A stretch of DNA of 64,000 bases from assembly GCF_019352895.1 (NCBI RefSeq), contig NZ_JAAAFX010000007.1, forward strand, positions 204,199-268,198, in the 5' to 3' direction. The DNA is from Variovorax boronicumulans (GTDB lineage Bacteria > Pseudomonadota > Gammaproteobacteria > Burkholderiales > Burkholderiaceae_C). Position numbers and translations under genes: made by a program. The notes below the pieces were generated by a model. That model saw only the letters and a program-made list of their open reading frames with translations. It was not told the DNA's origin and made no database searches. Positions 16,429 to 25,232 of this stretch are shown here, piece by piece (within the stretch, counting starts at the first letter, position 1; every line of letters begins with the position of its first letter).

Positions 16429-17436
16429 GTGACCCGACCCATGCCCCTGTCCCAACCCTCGATGCATCGCCGTGGCGCGATGCTTGCGCTGAGCAGCCTG
16501 CTCACGGTTGCTGCGTTGCCTGCCATGGCGCAGACCTATCCCGACCGCCCGATCAAGCTGGTGGTGCCCTACACCGCAGGGGGTGCCACGGACGTGATCG
16601 GACGGGTGGTGGGCTTACAACTGGCCAAGGCCTTGGGCCAACCTGTCGTCGTGGACAACCGGGCGGGCGCCGCGGGGAACCTGGGCGCCGCATCCGTGGC
16701 CAGGGAGAAGCCCGACGGCTACACGCTGCTCCTCGGCGCCTTGACCAGCCATTCGATCAACAGCGTGCTGCAGCCCGCCACGGCCGGCTTCGACATGGAC
16801 AACAGCTTCACGCCGATTTCGGTCGTGGGCCGCGTGCCGCTGGTCGTGGTGGTCGGCCCTTCGGTGAAGGCCAGCACGCTCAAGGAATTCATCTCGCTCG
16901 CCCGGAGCAAGCCGGGTGGGCTGAACTACGGCTCGTCCGGCAACGGATCGCCGCAGCACCTGGCGGCCGAACTGTTCAAGCGGCAGGCGGATGTCCAGAT
17001 CACGCACGTCCCCTACAAGGGCAGCCCACCGGCACTGAACGACCTGATGGGCGGCCAGGTGGATGTCGTATTCGACACCCTGCCGGCCACCCAGGCCTTC
17101 ATCAAGGGCGGCAAGCTGCGCGCGTTGGCGGTGACCACTGCCACGCGCCAAGCCGCGATTCCCGATGTGCCCACGGTGGCCGAAGCGGGCCTGGAGGGGG
17201 TCGAGGTGACGTCGATGTTCGGGGTGCTGGGACCTGCGGGTCTGCCCGAGCCGATCCTGGCCAAGCTCAGCGCCGCGCTGAAAGAGGCCATGGACAAGAA
17301 GGAAGTGCGGGATTCGCTGCTCGCGCAAGGCGCCGCACCGGTCTACACCACCCCTGCTGAGACGCGTCTGCAGATCCAGGCCGAGGTCGCACGCTGGTCG
17401 AAGGTCATCAAGGACGCCGGCATCAAGGCGGATTGA
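16429..17436 (+). CDS. Bug-family tripartite tricarboxylate transporter binding protein
   Basis: A 335-residue periplasmic binding protein of the Bug (TctC) family. A signal peptide with RR near residue 14 (MHRRGAMLALSSLLTVAALPAMA) precedes the mature start QTYPDRPIKLVVPYTAGGATD; further family marks are VVDNRAGAAGNLGA, DGYTLLLG, NYGSSGNGSPQHLA and HVPYKGSPPAL. No TctA/TctB membrane genes are adjacent, as is common for the many orphan Bug genes of this group. I list the GTG at 16429 as start; ATG at 16441 is equally possible. It is divergent from the dehydratase, so its ligand may be the same sugar acid. Confidence 0.9.
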   Translation: MTRPMPLSQPSMHRRGAMLALSSLLTVAALPAMAQTYPDRPIKLVVPYTAGGATDVIGRVVGLQLAKALGQPVVVDNRAGAAGNLGAASVAREKPDGYTLLLGALTSHSINSVLQPATAGFDMDNSFTPISVVGRVPLVVVVGPSVKASTLKEFISLARSKPGGLNYGSSGNGSPQHLAAELFKRQADVQITHVPYKGSPPALNDLMGGQVDVVFDTLPATQAFIKGGKLRALAVTTATRQAAIPDVPTVAEAGLEGVEVTSMFGVLGPAGLPEPILAKLSAALKEAMDKKEVRDSLLAQGAAPVYTTPAETRLQIQAEVARWSKVIKDAGIKAD

Positions 17437-17651
17437 TCCGCGCGTGCGCAGCTGACGAGAGGCTGGCGCCGCTGATCATCGCGATCCCGATCCAGCCGCA
17501 CGCCGTGAACCCCAGGCACGGGCAATCCGACGCGATGAAGTACGAATGCCAGGCCACCGGCGCCGCGGAGATCCTGGCCACGCAGGCGTTCGTCTTCAAG
17601 ATCGAATGAGCGGCTGGGCCGCGATGAAGGGGGCGTGCGTACACTGCCCCG
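17437..17651 (+). other. Intergenic stretch with unidentified open frame
   Basis: A forward frame from 17439 to a TGA at 17607-17609 stays open for about 56 codons without a start codon near its left end; it reads APLIIAIPIQPHAV and later MKYECQATGAAEILA. It could be the tail of a truncated gene, but I recognise no family and the reverse strand is also open, as is usual in such GC-rich DNA. It should be treated as unassigned. Confidence 0.25.
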
Positions 17652-19010
17652 ATGAACCGAGAGCCGGATTTCCTTGAACATCTGCGCGCCGAGTTGCGTG
17701 GCGGCCGCGTGTGGCTCGACCGCGCCATCGTGCTGGGCTATGCCATTGCGGCCGGCCTCTTCGTGGTGGGCTTCACCTTCGCCAGCGACTGGGTCTTCGG
17801 TGCATTCCACCGCTTCTACCGCGCCTGGCCCTGGGCCGTGCTGCTGACCACGCCGCTGATCACGGCCGGCATCGTCTGGGCCACGCTGCGCTTCTTTCCC
17901 GGCGCGGGCGGCTCGGGCATTCCGCAGGTCAAGGCGGCGCTCCATCCGGCCTTGCCCGAGGAACGGCGTTCGATGTTCGCATCGCTGCGGCTCACGGTGG
18001 CCAAGATCGGCCTGGGCGTGGCGGGCTTTGCCGCCGGCCTGTCGATCGGGCGCGAGGGTCCGTCGGTGCAGGTGGCGGCCGGTGTCATGCAGCACGCGCG
18101 CCGCTGGCTCTCGCCCAACACCACCATCGATGGCCGGGCGCTGCTGGTGGCCGGCGGCGCGGCCGGCATCGCGGCGGCCTTCAATGCGCCGCTGGCGGGC
18201 GTGGTGTTCGCGATCGAGGAACTGTCGGGCCGGCTCGAGGCGCGCTCCAGCGGCCTGATCATCACGGCCATCGTGCTGGCCGGCCTGGTGGCGGTGTCGG
18301 CCTTCGGCAATGTGAGCTACTTCGGCGTGATCCATGTGCCGCGCCTGGGCTGGGATGCGCTCGGGCCGGGTCTGTTGGTCACGCTGCTGAGCGGTGCGGC
18401 CGGCGGCCTGTTCGCCCGGCTGCTGATCGCCTCGCTCACCGGCGCGCCGGGCCGCCTCGGCCGGTGGCGCGCGCGCTTCCCGGTGCGCTTCGCGGCCGTG
18501 GGCGGGCTGGCGGTGGCCGTGATCGGCCTGGTGACGGGCGGCGTCACCTTCGGTGCGGGGTCCGAGGCGGTCAAGCAGATGCTGCAAGGAAGCGATGCGC
18601 TGACGCCGCTGTACACGGTGCTCAAGTTTGTGGCCACCTGGCTCACGGCCTGGTGCGGCGTGCCGGGCGGCATCTTCGCGCCCTCGCTGTCGATCGGTGC
18701 GGGCATCGGCGATGCCGTGGCGCGCCTGAGCAGCGGCGAGCTGGGGCCGGCGCTGATCGCCATGGGCATGGCCGGCTTCCTGGCGGCGGTGACGCAGGCG
18801 CCGCTCACCGCCTTCATCATCGTGATGGAGATGGTCGACGGCCATGCCATGGTGCTGAGCCTGATGGCCGCGGCCATGCTGGCCAGCCTGGTCTCGCGCA
18901 TGATCAGCCGCCCCTTGTACGACACGCTGGCCGAACACATGGTCGGCCGCGCCATGGCGTCCGTGCATCCGCAGGCCCGGCGAAGCGCGTCGGCCCCGAC
19001 GCCGTCGTAG
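17652..19010 (+). CDS. ClC-family chloride/proton antiporter
   Basis: A 452-residue membrane protein of the ClC family. All selectivity-filter motifs are present: GSGIP (about residue 88), GREGPSV with the gating glutamate, GVPGGIFAPSLSIGAG, and a glutamate pair FAIEELSG where the internal proton glutamate of ClC-ec1 lies. This argues for a Cl-/H+ exchanger and not a channel. There are no C-terminal CBS domains. It stands alone between a Bug gene and a convergent monooxygenase. Confidence 0.93.
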   Translation: MNREPDFLEHLRAELRGGRVWLDRAIVLGYAIAAGLFVVGFTFASDWVFGAFHRFYRAWPWAVLLTTPLITAGIVWATLRFFPGAGGSGIPQVKAALHPALPEERRSMFASLRLTVAKIGLGVAGFAAGLSIGREGPSVQVAAGVMQHARRWLSPNTTIDGRALLVAGGAAGIAAAFNAPLAGVVFAIEELSGRLEARSSGLIITAIVLAGLVAVSAFGNVSYFGVIHVPRLGWDALGPGLLVTLLSGAAGGLFARLLIASLTGAPGRLGRWRARFPVRFAAVGGLAVAVIGLVTGGVTFGAGSEAVKQMLQGSDALTPLYTVLKFVATWLTAWCGVPGGIFAPSLSIGAGIGDAVARLSSGELGPALIAMGMAGFLAAVTQAPLTAFIIVMEMVDGHAMVLSLMAAAMLASLVSRMISRPLYDTLAEHMVGRAMASVHPQARRSASAPTPS

Positions 19011-19053
19011 ACGGATTCGTCGGCGTTCGAGGACGCCGTGCCCGCTGAGGCGG

Positions 19054-20184
19054 CTACTGGCCGGAGCGGTACCGGGTGAACAGGTCGACCACGCTCCCGG
19101 GCGCGTTGTCGTCGAAGAACAGCCGGAGGTTCCGGTCGGTCTCGGCGGCAACGTCGGCGCTGCGGGGGAAGAGATCGCGTTCATAGGCTGCGAGCGCCGC
19201 TTCGATGTCGCCGGGATGGGCGGCGATGGCCTGGCCCAGTTCGGCGCCATCGTAGAGCGCGAGGTTGGCGCCTTCGCCGGCAAAGGGCGACATCAGGTGG
19301 GCCGCGTCGCCGAGCAAGGTCACACCGGGCACGCGATCCCAGCGGTGGCCGACCGGCAGCGCATGGATGAGACGCAGCACGGGCTCGGTGTCGCCGTCGG
19401 TGATCAGCGCCTTCAGCGCCGGTGCCCAGCCCTCGAACTCGCCAGCGACGCGGGCCAGTGCCGATGCCGGATCGGAGAAGTCCAGGCCTGCGATCCAGTC
19501 CTCGGACCGGTTCAACGACACGTAGGTCTGCAGCGCGCCATTGGCATGGTGGTGCGCCAGGATGCCCTGGCCCGGCGCGACCGCCATCAAGGTGCCGTCG
19601 CCGACGGCTTGCGCGCTGGCGGGGTGCCGCGTGTCGCTGTCGAGCAGATGCGTCTCGATGAAGGCGGTGCCGACATAGGCGGGCTGCACGGCGGACAACA
19701 GCGGCCGCACCCTGGACCAGGCGCCGTCGGCACCCACGAGCAGGTCGGTGTGCATGCTGGTGCCGTCGGCGAAGTCGAGCCGGTGACGCCCTTCGCCCAG
19801 CGGCGAGACCGCCTTGAGCTTTTGGCCCCAGCGGATGGTGCCGGGCGGCAGCGCGTCGATCAGGAGCCGGCGCAATGCGCCGCGATCGACCTCGGGCCGG
19901 GTGCCGCTGCCCGGCCACGCCATCAGGATGCGACCGTGCAGGTCCACCACGCGCTTGGCGTCGGCACCGGGGAGGACCAGGCCGAGGAATTGCTCGTAGA
20001 GGCCCGCGGCCTTGAGCGCGAGCTGCCCGTTGTGTTCGTGGATGTCGAGCAGGCCGCCCTGGGTGCGCGCGTCGGCCGAGGCCTCCGCTTCGTAGACCGT
20101 GGCGGCGATGCCGTGCACGTGGAGGACGCGCGCCAGCGCCAGGCCGCCCAGGCCGGCGCCGACGATCGCGATGGGGGGATGCAT
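19054..20184 (-). CDS. FAD-dependent monooxygenase (TetX-like)
   Basis: A 376-residue class A flavoprotein monooxygenase: [18 protein letters not shown] with the ribose-binding Glu in [32 protein letters not shown] (DG motif) and [20 protein letters not shown] (GD motif). It resembles TetX and related aromatic hydroxylases; the substrate is unknown and drug inactivation cannot be claimed. It is divergent from a TetR regulator with two palindromic operators in the gap, so it is probably induced by the regulator's ligand, possibly its own substrate. Confidence 0.9.
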   Translation of the reverse strand: MHPPIAIVGAGLGGLALARVLHVHGIAATVYEAEASADARTQGGLLDIHEHNGQLALKAAGLYEQFLGLVLPGADAKRVVDLHGRILMAWPGSGTRPEVDRGALRRLLIDALPPGTIRWGQKLKAVSPLGEGRHRLDFADGTSMHTDLLVGADGAWSRVRPLLSAVQPAYVGTAFIETHLLDSDTRHPASAQAVGDGTLMAVAPGQGILAHHHANGALQTYVSLNRSEDWIAGLDFSDPASALARVAGEFEGWAPALKALITDGDTEPVLRLIHALPVGHRWDRVPGVTLLGDAAHLMSPFAGEGANLALYDGAELGQAIAAHPGDIEAALAAYERDLFPRSADVAAETDRNLRLFFDDNAPGSVVDLFTRYRSGQ

Positions 20185-20230
20185 GGGGATTCCTTCGGGA
20201 AATGCGTTTCAAGGGACGCTCCATCGGTCT

Positions 20231-20268
20231 ATGGAACGTCATTCCATGAATATTGGAACAACATTCCA
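20231..20268. promoter_or_regulatory. Tandem TetR operator
   Basis: Two matching palindromes lie in the 102-base divergent gap: ATGGAA-CGTCA-TTCCAT (20231-20247) and TGGAA-CAACA-TTCCA (20254-20268). Both have the half-site TGGAA with a 5-base spacer, and their centres are 22 bases apart, about two helix turns. This is strong sequence evidence for a repressor bound as two dimers on one face of the DNA, controlling both the monooxygenase and the TetR gene whose ATG is at 20287. Confidence 0.85.
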
Positions 20269-20286
20269 TTTGTGTCAAGATGCGGC

Positions 20287-20967
20287 ATGGCGCCCAAGAA
20301 AACCAGCACCCCGCGGCGGGAGGAATCGCTCTCGCGCGATCGCATCATCGAAGCAGCGATCGAACTGCTCGACAGCAGCGGCGAGGGCGGGCTGACCTTC
20401 CGCAGCCTGTCCGAGCGGCTCGCCACCGGCCCGGGCGCGCTCTACTGGCATGTCGCGAACAAGGACGACCTGCTGAACGCGGCCTGCGACGCCATCGTCG
20501 CGCGCACGCTGGCCGGCTGCACCGTCGGCGAAACGCCCGGGGATTCGATCCGCCACCTGGCGCTGGCCATGTTCGACGCGATCGACCTGCATCCCTGGGT
20601 CGGCTCGGCCCTGGCGGCGGCGCTGGGGCAGCTGCCGATGGTGCGCATCCTCGAGCGCATCGGCCAGCAGGTCCGCGCGCTGGGCGTGCCGGAGGCGGCG
20701 CAGTGGGCGACGGTGTCGGTGCTGCTGAACTACATCCTGGGCGTGGGCAGCCAGAACGCGGCCAACGGGCAGTTCGCTCGCACGCGCGGTGTCGACCGGG
20801 ACGAATTCCTCGCGGCGACGTCGGCCCGGTGGCTGGCGCTCGACCCGGACGACTTTGCCTTCACGCGCAGCTTCGCCGCCCGCCTGGCGACGCACGACGA
20901 CCGGGCCGACTATCTGGCCGGCATCGACGTGATCCTCGACGGCATTGCCTCAGCGCACGGCCGCTGA
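20287..20967 (+). CDS. TetR-family regulator with TetR_C-type domain
   Basis: A 226-residue regulator. Its helix-turn-helix (about residues 17-65) reads RDRIIEAAIELLDSSGEGGL, FRSLSERLATGPGALYWHVA and NKDDLLN; GALYWHV is the recognition helix style of true TetR proteins. The C-terminal domain is helical and of normal length. It is divergent from the FAD monooxygenase and very likely binds the two TGGAA-N5-TTCCA palindromes between them. The pairing of a TetR-type repressor with a TetX-like monooxygenase is common in soil bacteria. Confidence 0.92.
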   Translation: MAPKKTSTPRREESLSRDRIIEAAIELLDSSGEGGLTFRSLSERLATGPGALYWHVANKDDLLNAACDAIVARTLAGCTVGETPGDSIRHLALAMFDAIDLHPWVGSALAAALGQLPMVRILERIGQQVRALGVPEAAQWATVSVLLNYILGVGSQNAANGQFARTRGVDRDEFLAATSARWLALDPDDFAFTRSFAARLATHDDRADYLAGIDVILDGIASAHGR

Positions 20968-21028
20968 GGCCGATGCGAGGGTTCCCGTACGATCGGCGTC
21001 CCTTGTTCCCGACCCAGGCCCTTGCCGC

Positions 21029-21466
21029 ATGAAGATCCGCCACGCCCTTCCCGCCGACATCCCCGCCGTCTTCGAAGTCCGCACCGGGGTGCGCGAGAAC
21101 CACATGTCGATGGCCGAGTTGGCCGAGATCGGCGTCACGCCCGACACGCTGTCGGGCATGCTCGAAGGCGACGGGCGCGGCTGGGTGGCCGAGGAAGAAG
21201 GCCGGGTGCTGGCCTTCGCGATGGCGGATGCGGCCGATGCGACCGTCTTTGCGCTGTTCGTGCGCGACGGCTGCGAGGGCCGGGGGCTGGGCCGGCTGCT
21301 GATGGCCGAAGCCGAGCAATGGCTGTTCGCGCGCGGTTGCAAGGAGCTCTGGCTGGTCACCGACAGCGACCTGGCCGTGCGGGCCAACGGCTTCTATCGC
21401 CACCTGGGCTGGACCGACGACGGCCTCCAGGACGACGGCCAGGTCCGCTTCGTCAAGCGGGCCTGA
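21029..21466 (+). CDS. GNAT-family N-acetyltransferase
   Basis: A 145-residue GNAT protein. It starts MKIRHALPADIPAVFEVRTG, and the acetyl-CoA pyrophosphate loop is GCEGRGLGRLLM (the Q/RxxGxG/A motif), followed by the beta strand KELWLVTDSDL and NGFYRHLGW. It would transfer an acetyl group to an unknown amine. It follows the TetR gene by 61 bases but may have its own promoter. It is convergent with the ferredoxin reductase. Confidence 0.9.
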   Translation: MKIRHALPADIPAVFEVRTGVRENHMSMAELAEIGVTPDTLSGMLEGDGRGWVAEEEGRVLAFAMADAADATVFALFVRDGCEGRGLGRLLMAEAEQWLFARGCKELWLVTDSDLAVRANGFYRHLGWTDDGLQDDGQVRFVKRA

Positions 21467-21475
21467 GCGCGCCGT

Positions 21476-22513
21476 TCAGCCGACGCCCAGCAGCTCGTGC
21501 AGCCGGGTGCTGGTGGTGGTGTACTGCAGCGGCACGGCCTTGCCCGGGAACACGATGGCGGTCGCGGCCCAGGCGGCCAGCGTGGCCTCGTGGAAGCCGC
21601 AGACGATCAGCTTGCGCTTGCCCGGGTAGGTGTTGATGTCGCCCACCGCAAACACGCCGGGTTCGCGGGTCTGGTAGCCCACGGTCTCGACCGGCACCTG
21701 CTTGCGTTCGAGTTCCAGGCCCCAGTCGGCGATCGGGCCCAGCCGCGGCGAGATGCCCAGGCAGGCGATCAGCGCGTCGATGGGGCGCGCGACCACCTGC
21801 GTGTCGGGCAAGGTCACTTCCAGCTCGGTGCCGTCGAAGCCCGAAGGCTGGCCGACCACGAAGCGCAGCGCGCGGGCGGCGATCTGCGCACGCAGCGCGG
21901 CGACCTTGGCGGGGGCCGCCTGGAAGCCGTCGCGGCGGTGCAGCAGCGTGACCTCGGCAGCCACATCGACCAGGGCCAGGGCGGTGTCGAGCGCGGCATC
22001 GTCGCCGCCCTGGACCACCACCGACTGGCTGGTGAAACGGCTCAGGTCTGAGGGGTGATAGAAAAGCTTGGTGCCCTCGAAGGCTTCGATGCCCTCGATG
22101 GTCACGCGGCGCGGCACGAAGGCGCCCACGCCGGCCGCGATGAACACGGTCTTGGCCAGGAACTCGGTGCCGGTGCTGGTGCCCAGCCGCAGGCGGCCAT
22201 CGGGCTCGCGCGCCAACGACGCGACCTGCTGGCCCAGGTGCATCACCGGTTGCAGCGGCGCGACCTGCGCGAGCAGCGCATCGGCCAAGCCGCGGCCGGT
22301 GGTCGCGGGCGTGCCGGGGATGTCGTAGATGGGCTTGTCGCCATAGAGCTCGACGCACTGGCCGCCCACGTGGGGCAGGGTGTCGACGATGTGGCTGCGG
22401 ATCTCGAGCAGGCCCAGCTGGAAGGCCTGGAACAGCCCGACCGGGCCGGCGCCGACGATCAGCGCGTCGGTCTCGATCGGTGGGGTCGGCACGGCCGATG
22501 CGGCGGGCGTCAT
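21476..22513 (-). CDS. Thioredoxin-reductase-like ferredoxin-NADP reductase
   Basis: A 345-residue two-dinucleotide-domain flavoprotein. The FAD loop is IVGAGPVGLFQAFQLGL, followed by LPHVGGQC, YDIPG and, in the second domain, VVQGGDDAALDTA with LLHRRDGF for NADPH; the C-terminal FAVGDINTYPGKRKL closes the FAD site. It lacks the CxxC of thioredoxin reductase, as ferredoxin-NADP reductases of the YumC/type 2 group do. Its start is 8 bases from the end of the 7Fe ferredoxin gene upstream on the same strand, which supplies an obvious electron partner. Confidence 0.9.
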   Translation of the reverse strand: MTPAASAVPTPPIETDALIVGAGPVGLFQAFQLGLLEIRSHIVDTLPHVGGQCVELYGDKPIYDIPGTPATTGRGLADALLAQVAPLQPVMHLGQQVASLAREPDGRLRLGTSTGTEFLAKTVFIAAGVGAFVPRRVTIEGIEAFEGTKLFYHPSDLSRFTSQSVVVQGGDDAALDTALALVDVAAEVTLLHRRDGFQAAPAKVAALRAQIAARALRFVVGQPSGFDGTELEVTLPDTQVVARPIDALIACLGISPRLGPIADWGLELERKQVPVETVGYQTREPGVFAVGDINTYPGKRKLIVCGFHEATLAAWAATAIVFPGKAVPLQYTTTSTRLHELLGVG

Positions 22514-22520
22514 CGACGCC

Positions 22521-22850
22521 TTACTTCACCAGCTCGGCGACCTTGTTGGGCTTGTCTTTCCACTCGTCGGCATCGGGCAGCGGCGCCTTGCGCTTGGTGA
22601 TGCTCTTCCAGCCGTCGGCCAGGGCGAGTTCGGCGTTGAGCTTGATGAAGGCGAGCTGATCTGCCGGCAGGTCTTCCTCGGCGAAGATCGCGTTGGCTGG
22701 GCATTCGGGGATGCAGACGGCGCAGTCGATGCATTCGTCCGGATCGATCACCAGCATGTTGGGGCCTTCGCGGAAACAGTCCACGGGACACACGTCGACG
22801 CAGTCGGTGTATTTGCAGCGGATGCAGTTTTCTGAGACGACGTGGGTCAT
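22521..22850 (-). CDS. fdxA: 7Fe ferredoxin FdxA
   Basis: A 109-residue bacterial ferredoxin beginning [20 protein letters not shown]. The N-terminal Cys pattern [18 protein letters not shown] matches the [3Fe-4S]/[4Fe-4S] arrangement of FdxA, and [12 protein letters not shown] supplies the rest of the ligands. The C-terminal extension ([15 protein letters not shown]) is typical. It is co-transcribed with the downstream ferredoxin reductase, so NADPH may reduce it for biosynthetic enzymes such as the nearby sulfite reductase, the last point being inference. Confidence 0.95.
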   Translation of the reverse strand: MTHVVSENCIRCKYTDCVDVCPVDCFREGPNMLVIDPDECIDCAVCIPECPANAIFAEEDLPADQLAFIKLNAELALADGWKSITKRKAPLPDADEWKDKPNKVAELVK

Positions 22851-22890
22851 GAGGGTCTGTTGCCGAGGGTGCTCGGTCAATTGAAATCGG

Positions 22891-22922
22891 GGGAAACCCC
22901 GCATTTTAGGGGGGTTGCGGGG
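22891..22922 (-). terminator. Possible terminator after cysN
   Basis: On the reverse strand, CCCCGCA (22922-22916) pairs with TGCGGGG (22903-22897), leaving a 12-base loop, and is followed by only TTT before CCCCC. It is placed right after the cysN stop. The weak T-tract makes it uncertain. Confidence 0.35.
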
Positions 22923-22925
22923 GGA

Positions 22926-24257
22926 TCAGCCGAGGGCAGGGCGAATCAGCACCGCGGCCGAGGTCTTGTGGCTGGCCGTGTCGACCAGAACCAGCGAGCC
23001 CAGGGCGCGCGAACGCGTGAACGGCAGCACCGCCAGCGGCTGCTGCAGCGCGAGCACCACGTCGCCGATGGCGTTGGCTTCCAGCTGCGCCGCGGGCTTC
23101 GATTCGAGCGTGGCGATGTCGACCCGGTCGACGATACGCGCCACCTTGGCCTTGACCCAGCGGTGGCCCTGCAGTGCCCAGTAGATACGGCCCGGCACCA
23201 GCGGCTCGTCGTCGAGCCAGGCGACCGTGGCGGTGATCTCGCGCACCGGCGTGAAGGCGTCGGGCGCCAGCAGCCAGTCGCCGCGCGACACGTCGAGTTC
23301 GCGGTCGAGCACGATGCCCGCGCTGTGGCCCGCATGCACGGCCTTGGGCTGGCGCGTGTGGCCCAGCACCTGCGCCACGGTCGCGCTCTGGCCGCTGGGC
23401 ATCACGGTGACGCGCTGGCCCGGCTCCACGTGGCCGCTCGCGACCCGGCCCCAGAACACGCGGCGGCCCTGCGAGGTGTCGGCGGAAGAAGAGAACTTCT
23501 CCACCCATTGCACCGGGAAGGCGAAGGGCACGTCCTCGTCCTGCGCGGTGACCGGCAGGCCCTCGAGCAGCTCGAGCAGGGCCGGGCCCTGGTAGCCGCA
23601 CCAGTCGGGGTGCGCCGACACCACGTTCCAGCCCTTGAGCGCGGAGATCGGCACGATGGCCGCGACCTGCACGCCGGCGTTCTCGGCGAAGGCGTGGAGT
23701 GCGTTCGAGATGCGCTCGAAGGCCAGTTCGGCATCGGCGATGGCGTCGAGCTTGTTGACCGCGAAGACGATCGACTGCACGCGCAGCAGGTGGCACAGCA
23801 GCGCATGGCGGCGCGTCTGCGCGAGCAGTTCGCCCTTGACCACTTCGCCGTCGCCCACTTCCGCGGCCCAGGCCAGCTTGGTCGCGTCGACCAGCACCAC
23901 GGCTGCATCGGCGCTCGAGGCGGCCGTGACCATGTTGCGCGTGTACTGCTCGTGGCCCGGCGCGTCGCCGATGATGAACTTGCGCTTCGCCGTGGCGAAG
24001 TAGCGGTAGGCCACGTCGATGGTGATGCCCTGCTCGCGCTCGGCCGACAGGCCGTCGGTGAGCAGCGCCAGGTCGGTCTCGCCGCCGCGCTGCACGCCGG
24101 CCAGCTGGTCCTGCAGCACGGTCTTGCTGTCGACCAGCAAGCGGCCGATCAGCGTGCTCTTGCCGTCGTCGACGGAGCCGCAGGTGATGAAGCGCAGCGC
24201 GGCGCCGGTGTCGGCGTGGACGTCGGTATTCACAGGGGTAGCAATCGTCGCGCTCAT
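22926..24257 (-). CDS. cysN: Sulfate adenylyltransferase large (GTPase) subunit
   Basis: A 443-residue EF-Tu-like GTPase: P-loop GSVDDGKSTLIGRLL, ITIDVAYRYF, DAPGHEQYTRNM (switch II), and the guanine motif VNKLD, followed by two beta-barrel domains. With CysD it forms APS from ATP and sulfate, driven by GTP. There is no fused APS-kinase domain at the C-terminus and no separate cysC in the window. Its ATG overlaps the cysD stop (ATGA). Confidence 0.96.
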   Translation of the reverse strand: MSATIATPVNTDVHADTGAALRFITCGSVDDGKSTLIGRLLVDSKTVLQDQLAGVQRGGETDLALLTDGLSAEREQGITIDVAYRYFATAKRKFIIGDAPGHEQYTRNMVTAASSADAAVVLVDATKLAWAAEVGDGEVVKGELLAQTRRHALLCHLLRVQSIVFAVNKLDAIADAELAFERISNALHAFAENAGVQVAAIVPISALKGWNVVSAHPDWCGYQGPALLELLEGLPVTAQDEDVPFAFPVQWVEKFSSSADTSQGRRVFWGRVASGHVEPGQRVTVMPSGQSATVAQVLGHTRQPKAVHAGHSAGIVLDRELDVSRGDWLLAPDAFTPVREITATVAWLDDEPLVPGRIYWALQGHRWVKAKVARIVDRVDIATLESKPAAQLEANAIGDVVLALQQPLAVLPFTRSRALGSLVLVDTASHKTSAAVLIRPALG

Positions 24258-25207
24258 CAGAAGTAACCGTCTTTCTTTCGTTTTTCCATGGAGGCTTCGG
24301 ACGTCATGTCGTCCATGCGCGTCGCGCCGCGCTCGCTCACGTCGACCGTGAGCGTCTCCAGCACCACGTCGCCGGCATCGGCCGCCAGGCTCTCGACCGG
24401 GCAGGTGGTGGTGATGTCGCCCACGGTGCGGAAGCGCACGTCGCGGGTCTGGACGGTCTCGCCGTCGCGTGCCGGCGTGAGCGGGCTCACCGGCACCAGC
24501 AGGCCGCGGCGCTCGACCACCTCGCGCTTGTGCGTGTAGTAGATCGAGGGCAGGGCGACCTGCTCGCGTTCGATGTACTGCCAGACGTCGAGCTCGGTCC
24601 AGTTGGAGATCGGGAACACGCGGAAGTGTTCGCCCGGTGCCAGCCGCGTGTTGAACAGCGTCCAGAGTTCGGGGCGCTGGTCCTTGGGCTGCCATTGGCC
24701 GAAGGCGTCGCGGTGCGAGAAGATGCGCTCCTTGGCGCGCGCCTTCTCCTCGTCGCGGCGCGCGCCGCCGATCAGCGCGTCGAAGCGGAATTCCTCGATG
24801 GCTTCGAGCAGCGTGACCGACTGGTGCGCGTTGCGCGACTCGCCCGGGTGGGCCAGGCGCACGGTGCCGCGCGCCATCGAGTCCTCGACGCTGCGCACGA
24901 TCAGCTCGGCGCCCAGTTCCTTGGCACGGAAGTCGCGGAAGTCGGTCACTTCGGGGAAGTTGTGGCCGGTGTCGATCATCAGCAGCGGGTAGGGGATGCG
25001 GCCGGTGCCGAAGGCCTTCTCGGCGCACTTGAGCAGCACCAGCGAATCCTTGCCGCCCGAGAACAGCAGGGTCGGGCGCTCGAAGGCCGCGGCCACTTCG
25101 CGCAGGATGAAGATCGCTTCTTCCTCGAGCGCGTCGAGGTGCGTGTTGGACAGGCGCGGGGCTGTGTGCGTGGGTTGCAGCATGTCGATGTCGGTGCGGG
25201 CGTTCAT
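24257..25207 (-). CDS. cysD: Sulfate adenylyltransferase small subunit
   Basis: A 316-residue ATP-pyrophosphatase-fold protein: LFSGGKDSLVLLKCAEKAF is the PP-loop, followed by LLMIDTGHNFPEV, ALIGGARRDEEKARAKER, FPISNWTELDVWQYI and the C-terminal FRTVGDITTTCPVES. It catalyses adenylyl transfer to sulfate together with CysN. It lies 25 bases after cysH and is coupled to cysN by a 4-base overlap, so the three act as one operon. Confidence 0.96.
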   Translation of the reverse strand: MNARTDIDMLQPTHTAPRLSNTHLDALEEEAIFILREVAAAFERPTLLFSGGKDSLVLLKCAEKAFGTGRIPYPLLMIDTGHNFPEVTDFRDFRAKELGAELIVRSVEDSMARGTVRLAHPGESRNAHQSVTLLEAIEEFRFDALIGGARRDEEKARAKERIFSHRDAFGQWQPKDQRPELWTLFNTRLAPGEHFRVFPISNWTELDVWQYIEREQVALPSIYYTHKREVVERRGLLVPVSPLTPARDGETVQTRDVRFRTVGDITTTCPVESLAADAGDVVLETLTVDVSERGATRMDDMTSEASMEKRKKDGYF

Positions 25208-25232
25208 GGTGGGAGCGGAGGGAGCGATGTCG

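Noticed and set aside
17437..17651. Short open frame before the ClC gene as a real gene
   Set aside because: There is no start codon near the left end and no recognisable family; kept only as an unassigned stretch.
19022..19039. CGGCGT...ACGCCG hairpin after the ClC gene as terminator
   Set aside because: The stem is only 6 bp, with no T-tract on either strand; such short palindromes are expected by chance at this composition.
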